This document shows, in pieces, positions 16,239-25,883 of a stretch of DNA of 64,000 bases. Below the pieces are notes generated by a model. It had not been told where the DNA came from, searched no databases, and was given only the letters and a program-made list of their open reading frames with translations. The first letter of the stretch is position 1. Each line of letters begins with the position of its first letter. Both the position numbers and the translations under genes were made by a program. The DNA is from Bacteroides oleiciplenus YIT 12058 (GTDB lineage Bacteria; Bacteroidota; Bacteroidia; Bacteroidales; Bacteroidaceae), in NCBI RefSeq assembly GCF_000315485.1, contig NZ_JH992941.1, positions 1,457,312-1,521,311 of the forward strand. The letters are read 5' to 3'.

Positions 16239-18788
16239 ATGTCATTAACAAGTATCATTTGTGGTATAGCATTGTTGACAATAGGTGAGGTTGGACCGAA
16301 AAATATGCCTAACGCCATAGAACCTGTTGAAGCACCGTTCGCTATGCCTGCATTTCAGCGACCTGTTTTCCCTGAACGTACTGTGCAGGTAAGTATGGAA
16401 CGGGAAGGAATGTCCACTAAAAATATCCAGGAAGCTATTGACAGGACAAGCTGTCAAGGCGGAGGTACAGTAGTGATTCCTGCCGGCATATGGCAGACGG
16501 GGCGTATTACTTTGAAGAGCAACGTGAACCTGCATCTTTCGGAGGGAACAGAACTACATTTCAGCGGTTATATAACAGACTATCTTCCAGCTGTCTTCAC
16601 ACGTGATGAGGGTGTGGAGGTATATTCTTTGGGAGCTTGTTTCTATGCCAACGGGCAGGAGAACATCGCATTGACCGGAAAGGGAAAAGTAATCGGTCCG
16701 TCTATAGATTGCGAAATATACAAATGCAACGAGGGAATGTCTAGCGAAGAGGCAATGAAAAAGCCGCTTGTCGGGCGTATTTACAATGGGAAGGAGGGTA
16801 AAGGTGTTTTTTTACCTAAGACGTTTGCTCCCATCCATTGTAAAAACGTGTTTCTAGAAGGTGTCACATTCGAACAAGGTCTGTATTGGAATATCGTACC
16901 GCAATATTGCGAGCACGTTGTCATCCGCGGTGTTACGGTGAACAGCTTCGGGCACGGACGTACCGATGGCATTGATATTGATTCGAGCAGTGATGTGTTG
17001 ATAGAATATTGCTCGCTTGATTGTCAGGATGATTGCTACACTATGAAGTCGGGTCGGGGCGAAGACGGATTGAAGGTGAATCGCCTCACCCGTAATGTCG
17101 TTATACGTAAAAGTATAGCACTGCGGGGTGCGGGCGGCATTGTGTGCGGCACCGAAATTGCCGGTGGGGTGAGAAACGTATATATGTGCGATTGCGTCTT
17201 CGAAGGAACCGACCAGGCTTTCCGTTTCAAGACCCGTCGCCCGCGAGGAGGATTTGTCGAAAATGTCTATGTGGAACGAGTGCTGGCCAATGTGAAAAGG
17301 CAGGCTTTATATTGCGACATGCTCGGCTCTGCCCGTTGGGTGGGCGAGTTGGCACAGCGCTATCCAGCCCGTGCGGTAACGCCGCTTACGCCGTGGTTTG
17401 CCAATATTTCCATTCACGATGTGGAGATAACTGGATGCAGCACATTGGTGGATGTGTCGGGACTTCCGGAAATACCTGTGAAGAACTTCTTTTTCGGCAA
17501 TGTCAAGGCACGCTGTAACCAGATAGGCAGGGTGTGCGATGTCACGAAATTCTCTATGAAGGATGTAAGGGTAGAAAGTAGCGACACCGTGATGTGCATT
17601 GACAATTGCGATTACGCCTCTTTTTTCGGCTTCAGCAATGTAGCTACAGACAGTCCGATGAAGATAGAAAAGGCGGGAGGGGAATGCCGCTATCTGAATG
17701 TGCAGACTTATCCGCTCGCTCCAGTAAACTATCAATCCATCCGCCCTGGCGAGGTGTGGCTTGATACTGAAGGTAAACCTATTCAGGCACATGGATTTCA
17801 GGTGACTTTCCGTGACGGTAAATACTATTGGTATGGAGAAGACAAGACCCATACACTGTTTGGAACTAACCGTATGTTTGGTGGCGTGCGTTGTTACTCA
17901 TCCACCGACTTTTATAATTGGAAGGATGAAGGAAGAATAATCGAACCAGATACCGAACCACATTCGCCTTTGCATCATTGCCAGAAATTGGAACGGCCGC
18001 ATATTCTTTATTGTGCCAAAACCGGCAAATATGTATGCTGGCTGAAATCGCAAAGTAATGATGGCTATTTTACCATTCTTGAAGCTGAACGTTTTATGGG
18101 ACCGTATCATTTTGTCCGTAACTTGAAGCCTAACGGTTTTGCTGTGGGGGATTTTGATATGTATGCTGATCCCGAAACAGGAAAAGGTTATGTTTGGTTT
18201 GAGCGTCCGCATTGGGAACAGATATGTGCTGAACTTTCTGATGACTATACTAATGTAAATGGCCGGTACTCAGAACATTTTGTAGGGAAGGTTCCGCCGT
18301 TTACGCGTGAGGCGGCAGCACATTTTGTAATGAATGGCAAACATTATATTTATACCTCAGGGACAACAAGTTATACTCCCAATCCTTCGGAGGTGGCAGT
18401 GTTCGATGACTATCATGGTAAATACACTGTGTTGGGCGATCCGCACATTGGCGATGAGTATGCACATTCTTTCTGTTCGCAGATTACAAGTGTGATAAAG
18501 ATTCCAGGAAAGAATCTTTATGTAGTTATGGCTGATCGTTGGCAGCCGCATACTAATAAAACAGACATACCGAAGAAAGACTGGCAGTCGTTTTTGAACC
18601 GATATAAGGACCACCGTCCTTATCCCAAGGATTTTGAAACACCGAAAGTGGCTGATAGATTTTATACGCTTGTTAATCCTAATCAAGATGTATATAAGGC
18701 TACATATGTATTTCTGCCAGTAGTAGTGAAAGATGGCGTACCAATGATAGAGTGGAAGGATGAATGGAAACTGGAAGACTATGAATAA
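16239..18788 (+). CDS. Two-domain enzyme: GH28-like pectinase fold fused to GH43-like beta-propeller
   Basis: The 849-residue protein joins two enzyme-like modules. Residues about 60-460 form a right-handed beta-helix of the GH28 type: STKNIQEAIDRTSCQGGGTVVIPAG opens it, Asp243 lies in GRTDGIDID, Asp264/Asp265 in QDDCYTM, and RFKTRR supplies the usual Arg/Lys. Residues about 500-845 look like a GH43 propeller near the exo-beta-1,3-galactanase subfamilies (QAHGFQVTFRDGKYYWYGEDK). The N-terminus is short and hydrophobic (LTSIICGIALLTIG), a possible weak signal peptide. Together they suggest attack on a pectic or galacturonic-acid- and galactose-containing glycan. It follows susD in the same direction. 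Confidence 0.75.
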   Translation: MSLTSIICGIALLTIGEVGPKNMPNAIEPVEAPFAMPAFQRPVFPERTVQVSMEREGMSTKNIQEAIDRTSCQGGGTVVIPAGIWQTGRITLKSNVNLHLSEGTELHFSGYITDYLPAVFTRDEGVEVYSLGACFYANGQENIALTGKGKVIGPSIDCEIYKCNEGMSSEEAMKKPLVGRIYNGKEGKGVFLPKTFAPIHCKNVFLEGVTFEQGLYWNIVPQYCEHVVIRGVTVNSFGHGRTDGIDIDSSSDVLIEYCSLDCQDDCYTMKSGRGEDGLKVNRLTRNVVIRKSIALRGAGGIVCGTEIAGGVRNVYMCDCVFEGTDQAFRFKTRRPRGGFVENVYVERVLANVKRQALYCDMLGSARWVGELAQRYPARAVTPLTPWFANISIHDVEITGCSTLVDVSGLPEIPVKNFFFGNVKARCNQIGRVCDVTKFSMKDVRVESSDTVMCIDNCDYASFFGFSNVATDSPMKIEKAGGECRYLNVQTYPLAPVNYQSIRPGEVWLDTEGKPIQAHGFQVTFRDGKYYWYGEDKTHTLFGTNRMFGGVRCYSSTDFYNWKDEGRIIEPDTEPHSPLHHCQKLERPHILYCAKTGKYVCWLKSQSNDGYFTILEAERFMGPYHFVRNLKPNGFAVGDFDMYADPETGKGYVWFERPHWEQICAELSDDYTNVNGRYSEHFVGKVPPFTREAAAHFVMNGKHYIYTSGTTSYTPNPSEVAVFDDYHGKYTVLGDPHIGDEYAHSFCSQITSVIKIPGKNLYVVMADRWQPHTNKTDIPKKDWQSFLNRYKDHRPYPKDFETPKVADRFYTLVNPNQDVYKATYVFLPVVVKDGVPMIEWKDEWKLEDYE

Positions 18789-18830
18789 ATGTCTTTTGGT
18801 GCGGTAGCCTTGGTTTTCTCCAAACAATGA

Positions 18831-18861
18831 TTTCCCGATTCCGTTTTTTATCGTACTTTTG
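18831..18861 (+). promoter_or_regulatory. Promoter of the PUL1 HTCS gene
   Basis: TTTC at 18831-18834 (three of four -33 bases), a 19-bp spacer, and TACTTTTG at 18854-18861 (exact -7). The start codon at 18886 would follow a leader of about 18 nt. The regulator therefore appears to have its own promoter. Confidence 0.55.
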
Positions 18862-18885
18862 TGTGGTAATAATTTCCGCTTCATT

Positions 18886-21800
18886 ATGAAAACACGTTTC
18901 TTTCTCCTTTGTATAGTCCTCCTTTCTCTCTTGACACTGAATGCATTTGCCTCCGTAGACGTTCGTTCTATTTTCATCACTACCAATGAGGGGCTTGCCA
19001 ATAACTCGGTGCGTTATCTGTTCCAAGATAGTAAAGGATTCGTGTGGATGGGTACTTTGGATGGCTTGAGTCGTTATGACGGACATTCATTCGTTACTTT
19101 TCGTCCGGGTATAGGCGATGAAATATCTTTGGCAGATCATCATGTGAAAGTTATCACAGAAGATAGAAACGGTTTCTTGTGGATATTTACTTCTCCCGAA
19201 ATATTCAGTTGCTATGACTTGAAGCGCGATTGCTTTGTGGATTATACCGGTTGCGGCGAGTACAAGCAAGAGTATAAACGGAAACTGGAAACCTCTACAG
19301 GCGATATTTGGTTATGGCACAACGAGAAAAACGGTTGTAGGAAGATAACTTATAAAGACGGGCATTTCAGTTCGGTAATCTTTGATAGAAAGAATGGCAA
19401 GCTCTTTTCCGATTCAGTCAACTACGTCCATGAAGATGAACAGGGCAGTGTCTGGATTTGTACGCAAGCCGGACTGGTATGGGTAGCCGGAAACCAAACC
19501 CAACTATTCAAGAAAGAACTTTCTTTTGTAGCGGCCGTCACTTATGAAAAGAAAAACTTCTTCCTCGCTTCCAACGGACAGATTTATGAGAAAACACCCG
19601 GTAAAGGTCTCCGTTTGGTAGCCCAACTTCCTTGGGGAATCTCTCCTGCCAAAGTTTACGAACATAGCCTTGTTCAGGACGATTGGGTAATCTTTTCTCC
19701 GACAGGCGGAGCTGTCTTTCGGATGTCCGAAGGTCGATTGGTAGATGATCCTTCACTGAACATACCTCTGGGACGATGCATAAGGGATAACCTCGGTAAC
19801 CTTTGGATATCGAATGGAACCGGCGAAGTTAGCTATTTAAATATCCGTACACGGGAACTAAAGAACTTCCGGCTAATGTCTTATGAGAAAGCGCAATTGG
19901 TAGCTGACGAACGTTTCTGGGTGGTGCAGGATGCACGCGGACTGATATGGATATCTACTTATGGCAACGGATTGTTTGTTTATAATCCCAAGACTGATGA
20001 AATGACCCATTATACGTATCATGTTGAACGATTCAACCGGATAAACTCTGACTTCATTCTTTATATCATGGGAGATAGAACGGGCAACATCTGGCTGGGT
20101 TCCGAATATTCGGGCATTGCCTTGCTATCGGTACTCAATGAAGGTGCAACCCGCATTTATCCTGAGAATGATACGCTCGTAGACCGTTCTAATACCATAC
20201 GTATGGTTACTTGTACCGAGAATGGAGATATTTGGGTAGGAAACCGTCGCGGCGGATTATTCCATTATGATACTAATCTGCAACTACTTGATAAGAAGAA
20301 CTATAATCTGAGCGTGTTTGACATAGCCGAAGATCATGAAAGGAAACTGTGGATGGCAACCCGTGGAGCTGGCTTGAGTATCGATGGGAAATGGTATACG
20401 AACCAATCCAAAGATGCGAACTCATTGGCCCATAATCATATCTATGATGTTTTCCGTGACTTTAAAGGGCGTATGTGGATAGGTACTTTCGGAGGTGGAC
20501 TCGACCTGGCTATTCCTGTAAATAACAGTTATATCTTCCGTCACTTCCTGGCGGGTAGCTACAGCAAGAAGCAAGTGCGGACTATCACCGCCGATAAAAA
20601 CAATTGGATATGGGTAGGCACAAACAACGGTGTCTATGTATTCCATCCCGATTCTTTGATTGAAAACTCCAAGAGTTACTACACCTACAATTTCGATAAC
20701 GGCAAACTGCGTAGCAACGAAATACGCAATGTCTTCTGTGACAGTAAAGGTTGTATGTGGATTGGCACTACAGGAACAGGTTTTGCCTTATGTTCCCCGG
20801 GGCAGGATTATAAGAACCTTTCGTTTCAGTATTACGATACGAACAATGGGTTGGTGAATAATGTGGTGCAATCTATCGTAGAAGATCTCGAAGGGAAGAT
20901 ATGGCTTGGCACTGAGTACGGTATGTCTTGTTTCGACCCTGCTACACGGACTTTCGATAATTTCTTCTTCTCGGCTGTAATGCCCGGCAATGTCTACTTG
21001 GAAAGTAGTGCCTGCACCACCAAAGACGGGAGGCTGCTGTTTGGCACCAATCATGGTTTGGTAGTAATCAATCCACAGATGATACAGTCGCAGCGTATTA
21101 TTTCACCGATTGTATTGACCGATTTAAAGATAAACGGTATTTCCGTTCGTCCAGGTGATGTGGATTCTCCGTTAACCACCGCATTGAGTTATACAAACGG
21201 CATTGAGTTGCAATACTTTCAGAATTCGTTCAGTATCGAATTCTCTACTTTCGACTACTCTATGGGTAATGATGCTAAATACATCTATCAACTGACTCCT
21301 TTTGATAAAGATTGGAGTACGCCTTCTTCACTGAATTTTGCAGCCTACAAGAATCTGCCTCCCGGCAGTTATCAATTGCACGTCAAGGCATGTAATGCTT
21401 CCGGCGTGTGGGGAACGGAAGAAACGGTATTGCAAATTGTGATTGCTCCCCCTTTCTGGAAGACTACTTGGGCATATATGGTTTATATTATTTTAGTTTG
21501 CATTGCTTTGTATATCACTTTCAGGTTGGTACGTAATTTCAATACTCTGAGGACACGCATTCAGCTCGAAAAACAACTGACTGAATATAAACTAATCTTT
21601 TTCACCAACATCTCGCATGAGTTTCGCACTCCACTCACTTTGATACAAGGTGCTTTGGAGAAGATCGAATCTTCGGGAAAGAGGTCCAAAGAGTTAGCTT
21701 ATCCCATCAAAATCATGGATAAGAGTACGCAGCGCTTGATGAGGCTTGTCAATCAATTGTTGGAGTTCAGAAAGATGCAGAACAACAAACTGTCTCTTTC

Positions 21801-23154
21801 TTTGGAAGAAACGGATGTTGTAGTCTTCCTGCACGACATCTTTCAGAGTTTCCGTGAAACGGCGGAGACTAAAGGGATGGAATTTGTATTTACCTCATCC
21901 GTCAACTCTTATTCCATGTTCATAGACAAAGGGAAACTGGATAAGATTGTCTATAATCTGATATCGAATGCTTTTAAATATACACCTGCGGGCGGTAAGA
22001 TAACCTGCATCGTACAAGTGGAACAGGCTATCGGCAAACTGTTTTTCTCTGTAGCAGATACAGGTGTCGGTATTCCCAAAGAGAAACGTTCTCAACTTTT
22101 CTCCCGTTTCATGCAGAGTAGTTTTTCTAATGATAGTATGGGCATTGGGTTGCATCTTACGCACGAATTGGTCAAGGTTCATAAAGGAACTATTGGCTAT
22201 ACGGAGAATGAGGGCGGCGGCTCTGTATTTACTGTTACTCTGCCTTTGGACTGTGCTGTGTACAGTGAGAAAGATTTCTTAGTCACTACTTCATTAATAG
22301 AAGAAGTGAGCACAGAGATGGAAGAAGTGAGTACGAAAGTTACATCAGCATTACCGACTTTACAAGAAGAGCAGAACTCTGCACCGCTAAACCGCAAGAA
22401 GATACTTATCATTGAAGACGATACGGACATCCGTGAATTCTTGAAGCGTGAAATCTCTCTCTATTTTGAAGTCGTGGCCGAGGCGGATGGTACATTGGGA
22501 TTTGAACGGGCACGCACGTATGATGCTGACCTCATTATCTGCGATGTCCTGATGCCTGGTATGAATGGCTATGAGGTAACCCGTAAACTGAAAAATGAAT
22601 TCAGTACCAGTCATATTCCTATTATCTTACTGACAGCGATGGGCACCACCGAGAATAAACTGGAAGGCGTAGAGAGTGGTGCAGACGCTTACGTCACTAA
22701 ACCTTTCAGTCTTAAACTGCTACTGGCACGTATCTTCCAGTTAATAAAGCAACGTGAAATGCTTCGTGAGAAGTTCCTCAATGAACCGGGTGCGGAGCAT
22801 ACTGCTGTCTATGCTTCGGACAAAGACAAACAGTTCCTTGATAAGCTTCAAGCTGTGATAAACAAGGAACTGGATAATGCTGAATTTTCCATGGAAGATT
22901 TTGCTGCACGGATGAAGCTGGGGCGTACCCTCTTCTACAAGAAAGTACGAGGATTGACAGGCTATACTCCGAACGATTACCTTCGGCTTTTCCGATTGAA
23001 GAAGGCTGCTGAATTGCTATCGGAAGGTAATTATAATGTGAGCGAAATCTCCTATAAAGTAGGCATCAGCGATCCACTTTATTTCAGTCGTTGTTTCAAG
23101 CAACAGTTCGGTGTTTCACCCTCGGTGTATTTGCATGGAAAAAAGGAAGAATAA
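18886..23154 (+). CDS. Hybrid two-component system sensor/regulator (HTCS, PUL1)
   Basis: From the ATG at 18886 (MKTRFFLLCIVLLSL, a signal sequence; an earlier in-frame start at 18859 lacks one) the protein has 1422 residues. In order: about 14 Reg_prop propeller repeats in the periplasm (GFVWMGTLDGLSRYDG and similar), a Y_Y_Y domain, a membrane segment near 865-885, HisKA with phospho-acceptor His911 (FTNISHEFRTPLTL), HATPase, a receiver with Asp1220 (ICDVLMPGMNGYEV), and a C-terminal AraC-type helix-turn-helix. HTCS proteins bind a specific oligosaccharide and switch on their PUL. All key residues are present. Confidence 0.95.
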   Translation: MKTRFFLLCIVLLSLLTLNAFASVDVRSIFITTNEGLANNSVRYLFQDSKGFVWMGTLDGLSRYDGHSFVTFRPGIGDEISLADHHVKVITEDRNGFLWIFTSPEIFSCYDLKRDCFVDYTGCGEYKQEYKRKLETSTGDIWLWHNEKNGCRKITYKDGHFSSVIFDRKNGKLFSDSVNYVHEDEQGSVWICTQAGLVWVAGNQTQLFKKELSFVAAVTYEKKNFFLASNGQIYEKTPGKGLRLVAQLPWGISPAKVYEHSLVQDDWVIFSPTGGAVFRMSEGRLVDDPSLNIPLGRCIRDNLGNLWISNGTGEVSYLNIRTRELKNFRLMSYEKAQLVADERFWVVQDARGLIWISTYGNGLFVYNPKTDEMTHYTYHVERFNRINSDFILYIMGDRTGNIWLGSEYSGIALLSVLNEGATRIYPENDTLVDRSNTIRMVTCTENGDIWVGNRRGGLFHYDTNLQLLDKKNYNLSVFDIAEDHERKLWMATRGAGLSIDGKWYTNQSKDANSLAHNHIYDVFRDFKGRMWIGTFGGGLDLAIPVNNSYIFRHFLAGSYSKKQVRTITADKNNWIWVGTNNGVYVFHPDSLIENSKSYYTYNFDNGKLRSNEIRNVFCDSKGCMWIGTTGTGFALCSPGQDYKNLSFQYYDTNNGLVNNVVQSIVEDLEGKIWLGTEYGMSCFDPATRTFDNFFFSAVMPGNVYLESSACTTKDGRLLFGTNHGLVVINPQMIQSQRIISPIVLTDLKINGISVRPGDVDSPLTTALSYTNGIELQYFQNSFSIEFSTFDYSMGNDAKYIYQLTPFDKDWSTPSSLNFAAYKNLPPGSYQLHVKACNASGVWGTEETVLQIVIAPPFWKTTWAYMVYIILVCIALYITFRLVRNFNTLRTRIQLEKQLTEYKLIFFTNISHEFRTPLTLIQGALEKIESSGKRSKELAYPIKIMDKSTQRLMRLVNQLLEFRKMQNNKLSLSLEETDVVVFLHDIFQSFRETAETKGMEFVFTSSVNSYSMFIDKGKLDKIVYNLISNAFKYTPAGGKITCIVQVEQAIGKLFFSVADTGVGIPKEKRSQLFSRFMQSSFSNDSMGIGLHLTHELVKVHKGTIGYTENEGGGSVFTVTLPLDCAVYSEKDFLVTTSLIEEVSTEMEEVSTKVTSALPTLQEEQNSAPLNRKKILIIEDDTDIREFLKREISLYFEVVAEADGTLGFERARTYDADLIICDVLMPGMNGYEVTRKLKNEFSTSHIPIILLTAMGTTENKLEGVESGADAYVTKPFSLKLLLARIFQLIKQREMLREKFLNEPGAEHTAVYASDKDKQFLDKLQAVINKELDNAEFSMEDFAARMKLGRTLFYKKVRGLTGYTPNDYLRLFRLKKAAELLSEGNYNVSEISYKVGISDPLYFSRCFKQQFGVSPSVYLHGKKEE

Positions 23155-23189
23155 ATCTTGAATCAAATCCAACTACTTATTTGCGTGTC

Positions 23190-25787
23190 TTAGTATTCGT
23201 CGCTTAATGAAATCACCTTCAACTGTTTTTCAAATGTCGCCAACGGTAAGTCTGTATAAACTTCCACCTTAACAGAACCTCCGGGAAGTATATCGAAATA
23301 GTTGTCGCTGAACGAGCTGTTTGCGTCTCCGGTAGCAATGAAGACGGCACGGGCGAAGTTATCACTGCTAAGCGTTACTTCAAAACCTCCTTCAATGGGT
23401 TGTACACTGGTTGCAAGTTTGGCTTTGGGATAGTTTACTTCTTTTTGCTTCACCAGGAAGTAGTTATTGGTGTAGCTGCTATTCCCTTTATCCGTCAGGA
23501 GGACGGCATGGATGACAACGTCTTCTTTGCGTGCTCCTTTCAGGGCTTCATCAAGTGGGACGGAGAAAAGCGCCTTGCTGCTATTGGCATCCACTTTCAC
23601 ATTCCGATTGTAGCTGTTGAGAACTTCCCCCGTCAGTTTCATGACTTTTACTTCAAGCCTACCGTTGCAAGCCTTGTGACGGTCGGAAACAATTTGAATT
23701 TTCAACTGCCCGTCTTCATCGGCTATGGGAGATACAAGGATGTCCCGGTAGGCTTTGCGGGCGAAGTAATGCTGCGCTTTCCAGCGGCCGTAATAGTCGC
23801 GACTTGCCCAAGAAGCCACAGGCCAGCAATCGTTGTGTTGCCAGAAGAGCGTTCCCATGCAGTAAGGCATATCCCGGCGGTGTGCTTCGATGGCGGTTTT
23901 GATGGCGTCGCCTTGCAGCACATGGTTCATATAGAGGAAGGATTCGAAGTTTCTGGGCTTGCGGTATTCGTTCAGCAGATAGGTTTCAATCAACTCGTTG
24001 GCGTGCATGCCTCCTCGCTGGTGCGACATCATGACTTCCGAATAGATGTCCCAATCCTCCTGGCGCGGTGCATAGCGTTTCACCGATTCAAATTCGGGGA
24101 AGGACTGGAAGCCGTATTCGCTAAAGAAACGGCTTCTCTCCTTATTATACATTTCAATCGACTTCTTGCCGTGCCACACTTCCCAGTAGTGGCGGTCGCC
24201 GTTGCGGTCGTCGCTGCCGCCATCATAGCGGGCGAAGGGGGAAGAAGGCCAGTAGAAACTTTCGGGAGCATACTCTTCTACCACCTGGGGGAGTGTGACG
24301 TTGTATTGGTCGTTAAACTGTTTCCAGATTTTCTGTTCGTATTCGGGATTCTGTGCTTTATACCGCTTCTGCCAGCCCCAGTTGAACCAGGCATCGTTAC
24401 ATTCGTTGTTGCCGCACCAAAGGGCGATGCAGGCGTGGTTGCGGAGCCGCTTCACGTTGTCGATGGCTTCCTGACGGATGTTTTCCAGAAGCTCCCCTTC
24501 GGCAGGGTAGAGGCTGCATGCAAACATGAAGTCCTGCCAGACAAGGATGCCGTAGCGGTCGCAAAGTTCATAGAACAAATCGTTCTCGTAAGTGCCGCCA
24601 CCCCAGATGCGGAGCATGTTCATGTTGGCATTGGCTGCGTCGAGGATGGTCTTTTTGTATTGCTCCGGTGTGACGCGCGGAAGAAAGTTATCCTGCGGGA
24701 TGTAGTTGGCACCTTTGGCAAACACGGGGATGCCATTCAGTTCTACGTAGAAGGTTTTTCCATCTTTGTCGGGACGGTTGATGATTTTGAGTGAGCGCAG
24801 GCCCACTTCTTCTGTCCGGGCATCGGATGTCTGATTATTGACGGTGAGGGCTGTGCGGAAACTGTACAGATGTGGTTCGCCCAGTCCGTTGCTCCACCAT
24901 AGTTTCGGATTCTTGATAGAGAATGGCAGGGAAATCTTGTTGATGCCTTTCTGCAGGGAAACGGTTTGCCCTGCCAGTACTCTGCCGGAAGCGGCTTCGG
25001 TGATGGTGACGTTTGCTTGGTCTATCTCCTTGTCTGCCAGTATCTCCACTTCTCCGATGAGGGATGCGCGGCTTTTGCTGACTTCTGGCTGGCGGATGAA
25101 GACATCGTTGATCCGGGCATTATCCCAAGCTTCCACATATACAGGCCGCCAGATGCCGGAGGTGACGAGGCGGGGACCCCAGTCCCATCCGTAGTGATAG
25201 CCTGCTTTGCGGGCGAATACGCTGACTTTCTTATTGAATACTCCGCCGTTTTCGGACTGGTCATTACCGGCTTCATACTGGTAAGGCAGGGCGTCCCACT
25301 TGGGAATATCCACTTTGATGGGGGAGTGGAAGTAGATTTTCAGTATGTTTTCACCGGGGTTCAGGTCGGGCTTGATGCTGGTTTTCCATTCGCGGAACAT
25401 GTTGTTGGCTTCCAGTATTTTTTTCTCGTTCAGGTATACGTCGGCATACGTATCCAGTCCTTTGAAGATGAGGTCGATGTTCTCCCTTCCCATCATTTCG
25501 GGAGTGAGTTGGAAGGTGGTCTGGTATATCCAGTCTTCTTTGTCAATCCATTGCATGCCGCGCTCGTTGAGGCGGAAGAAAGGGTCTTCGATGATTTTGT
25601 TGTCCATCAGGTCGGTGTGCACCACTCCGGGCACGGTGGCGGGATACCAGTTGCTTAGTCTGGCTTGCTTGAACTTTCATCCTTCATTCAGTTCTTTCCG
25701 CAGGGGGACGGCTATCAGAAGGGCACTGCACAGTAGTGATGAGGTCAGTAAAGATGCTCGCTTTAGGTTTAAATTCGGCTTTTTCAT
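23190..25787 (-). pseudogene. GH2 beta-mannosidase, reading frame interrupted by TGA at codon 37
   Basis: From the ATG at 25787 the frame encodes a signal peptide (MKKPNLNLKRASLLTSSLL...), then NEG, then TGA at 25679-25677, then KFKQARLSNWYPATVPGVVHTDL and a full GH2 beta-mannosidase. In this family the interrupted position is normally Trp (GWKFK), so a TGG-to-TGA change explains it. Everything downstream is intact for 829 codons: acid/base Glu462 (WCGNNECNDAW) and nucleophile Glu557 (FFSEYGFQSF), numbered from 25787. A GTG at 25634 could restart translation, but the product would lack the signal peptide and first strand. It might be a real recent mutation or a base error. It converges with the HTCS gene. 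Confidence 0.8.
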
Positions 25788-25824
25788 ATGTACAAGATAT
25801 TTCTCAGCCCAAAGATAATAATAA

Positions 25825-25854
25825 TAGGCGCGAAATCTGCAGATTTCGCGCCTA
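25825..25854. terminator. 30-bp perfect palindrome between oadB and the beta-mannosidase gene
   Basis: TAGGCGCGAAATCTG is followed at once by its exact complement, centred on CTGCAG. In RNA it would fold into a long GC-rich-base hairpin. It sits 30 bp after the oadB stop and 38 bp before the mannosidase start, both leftward. A terminator for the oad genes is likely, though the bases after the stem are TATTATTATTAT, not a pure T-run. Confidence 0.6.
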
Positions 25855-25883
25855 AATCAATGTACCTTTACTTTATAATTACC

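Noticed and set aside
23400..24794. Long open frame of 464 codons on the plus strand
   Set aside because: It lies wholly antisense to the GH2 beta-mannosidase, which has a recognisable family, catalytic residues and matching codon use; the antisense translation resembles nothing.
24966..25658. 230-codon plus-strand open frame covering the mannosidase 5' end
   Set aside because: Antisense shadow; it does not explain the TGA at 25677, which is in the real minus-strand frame.
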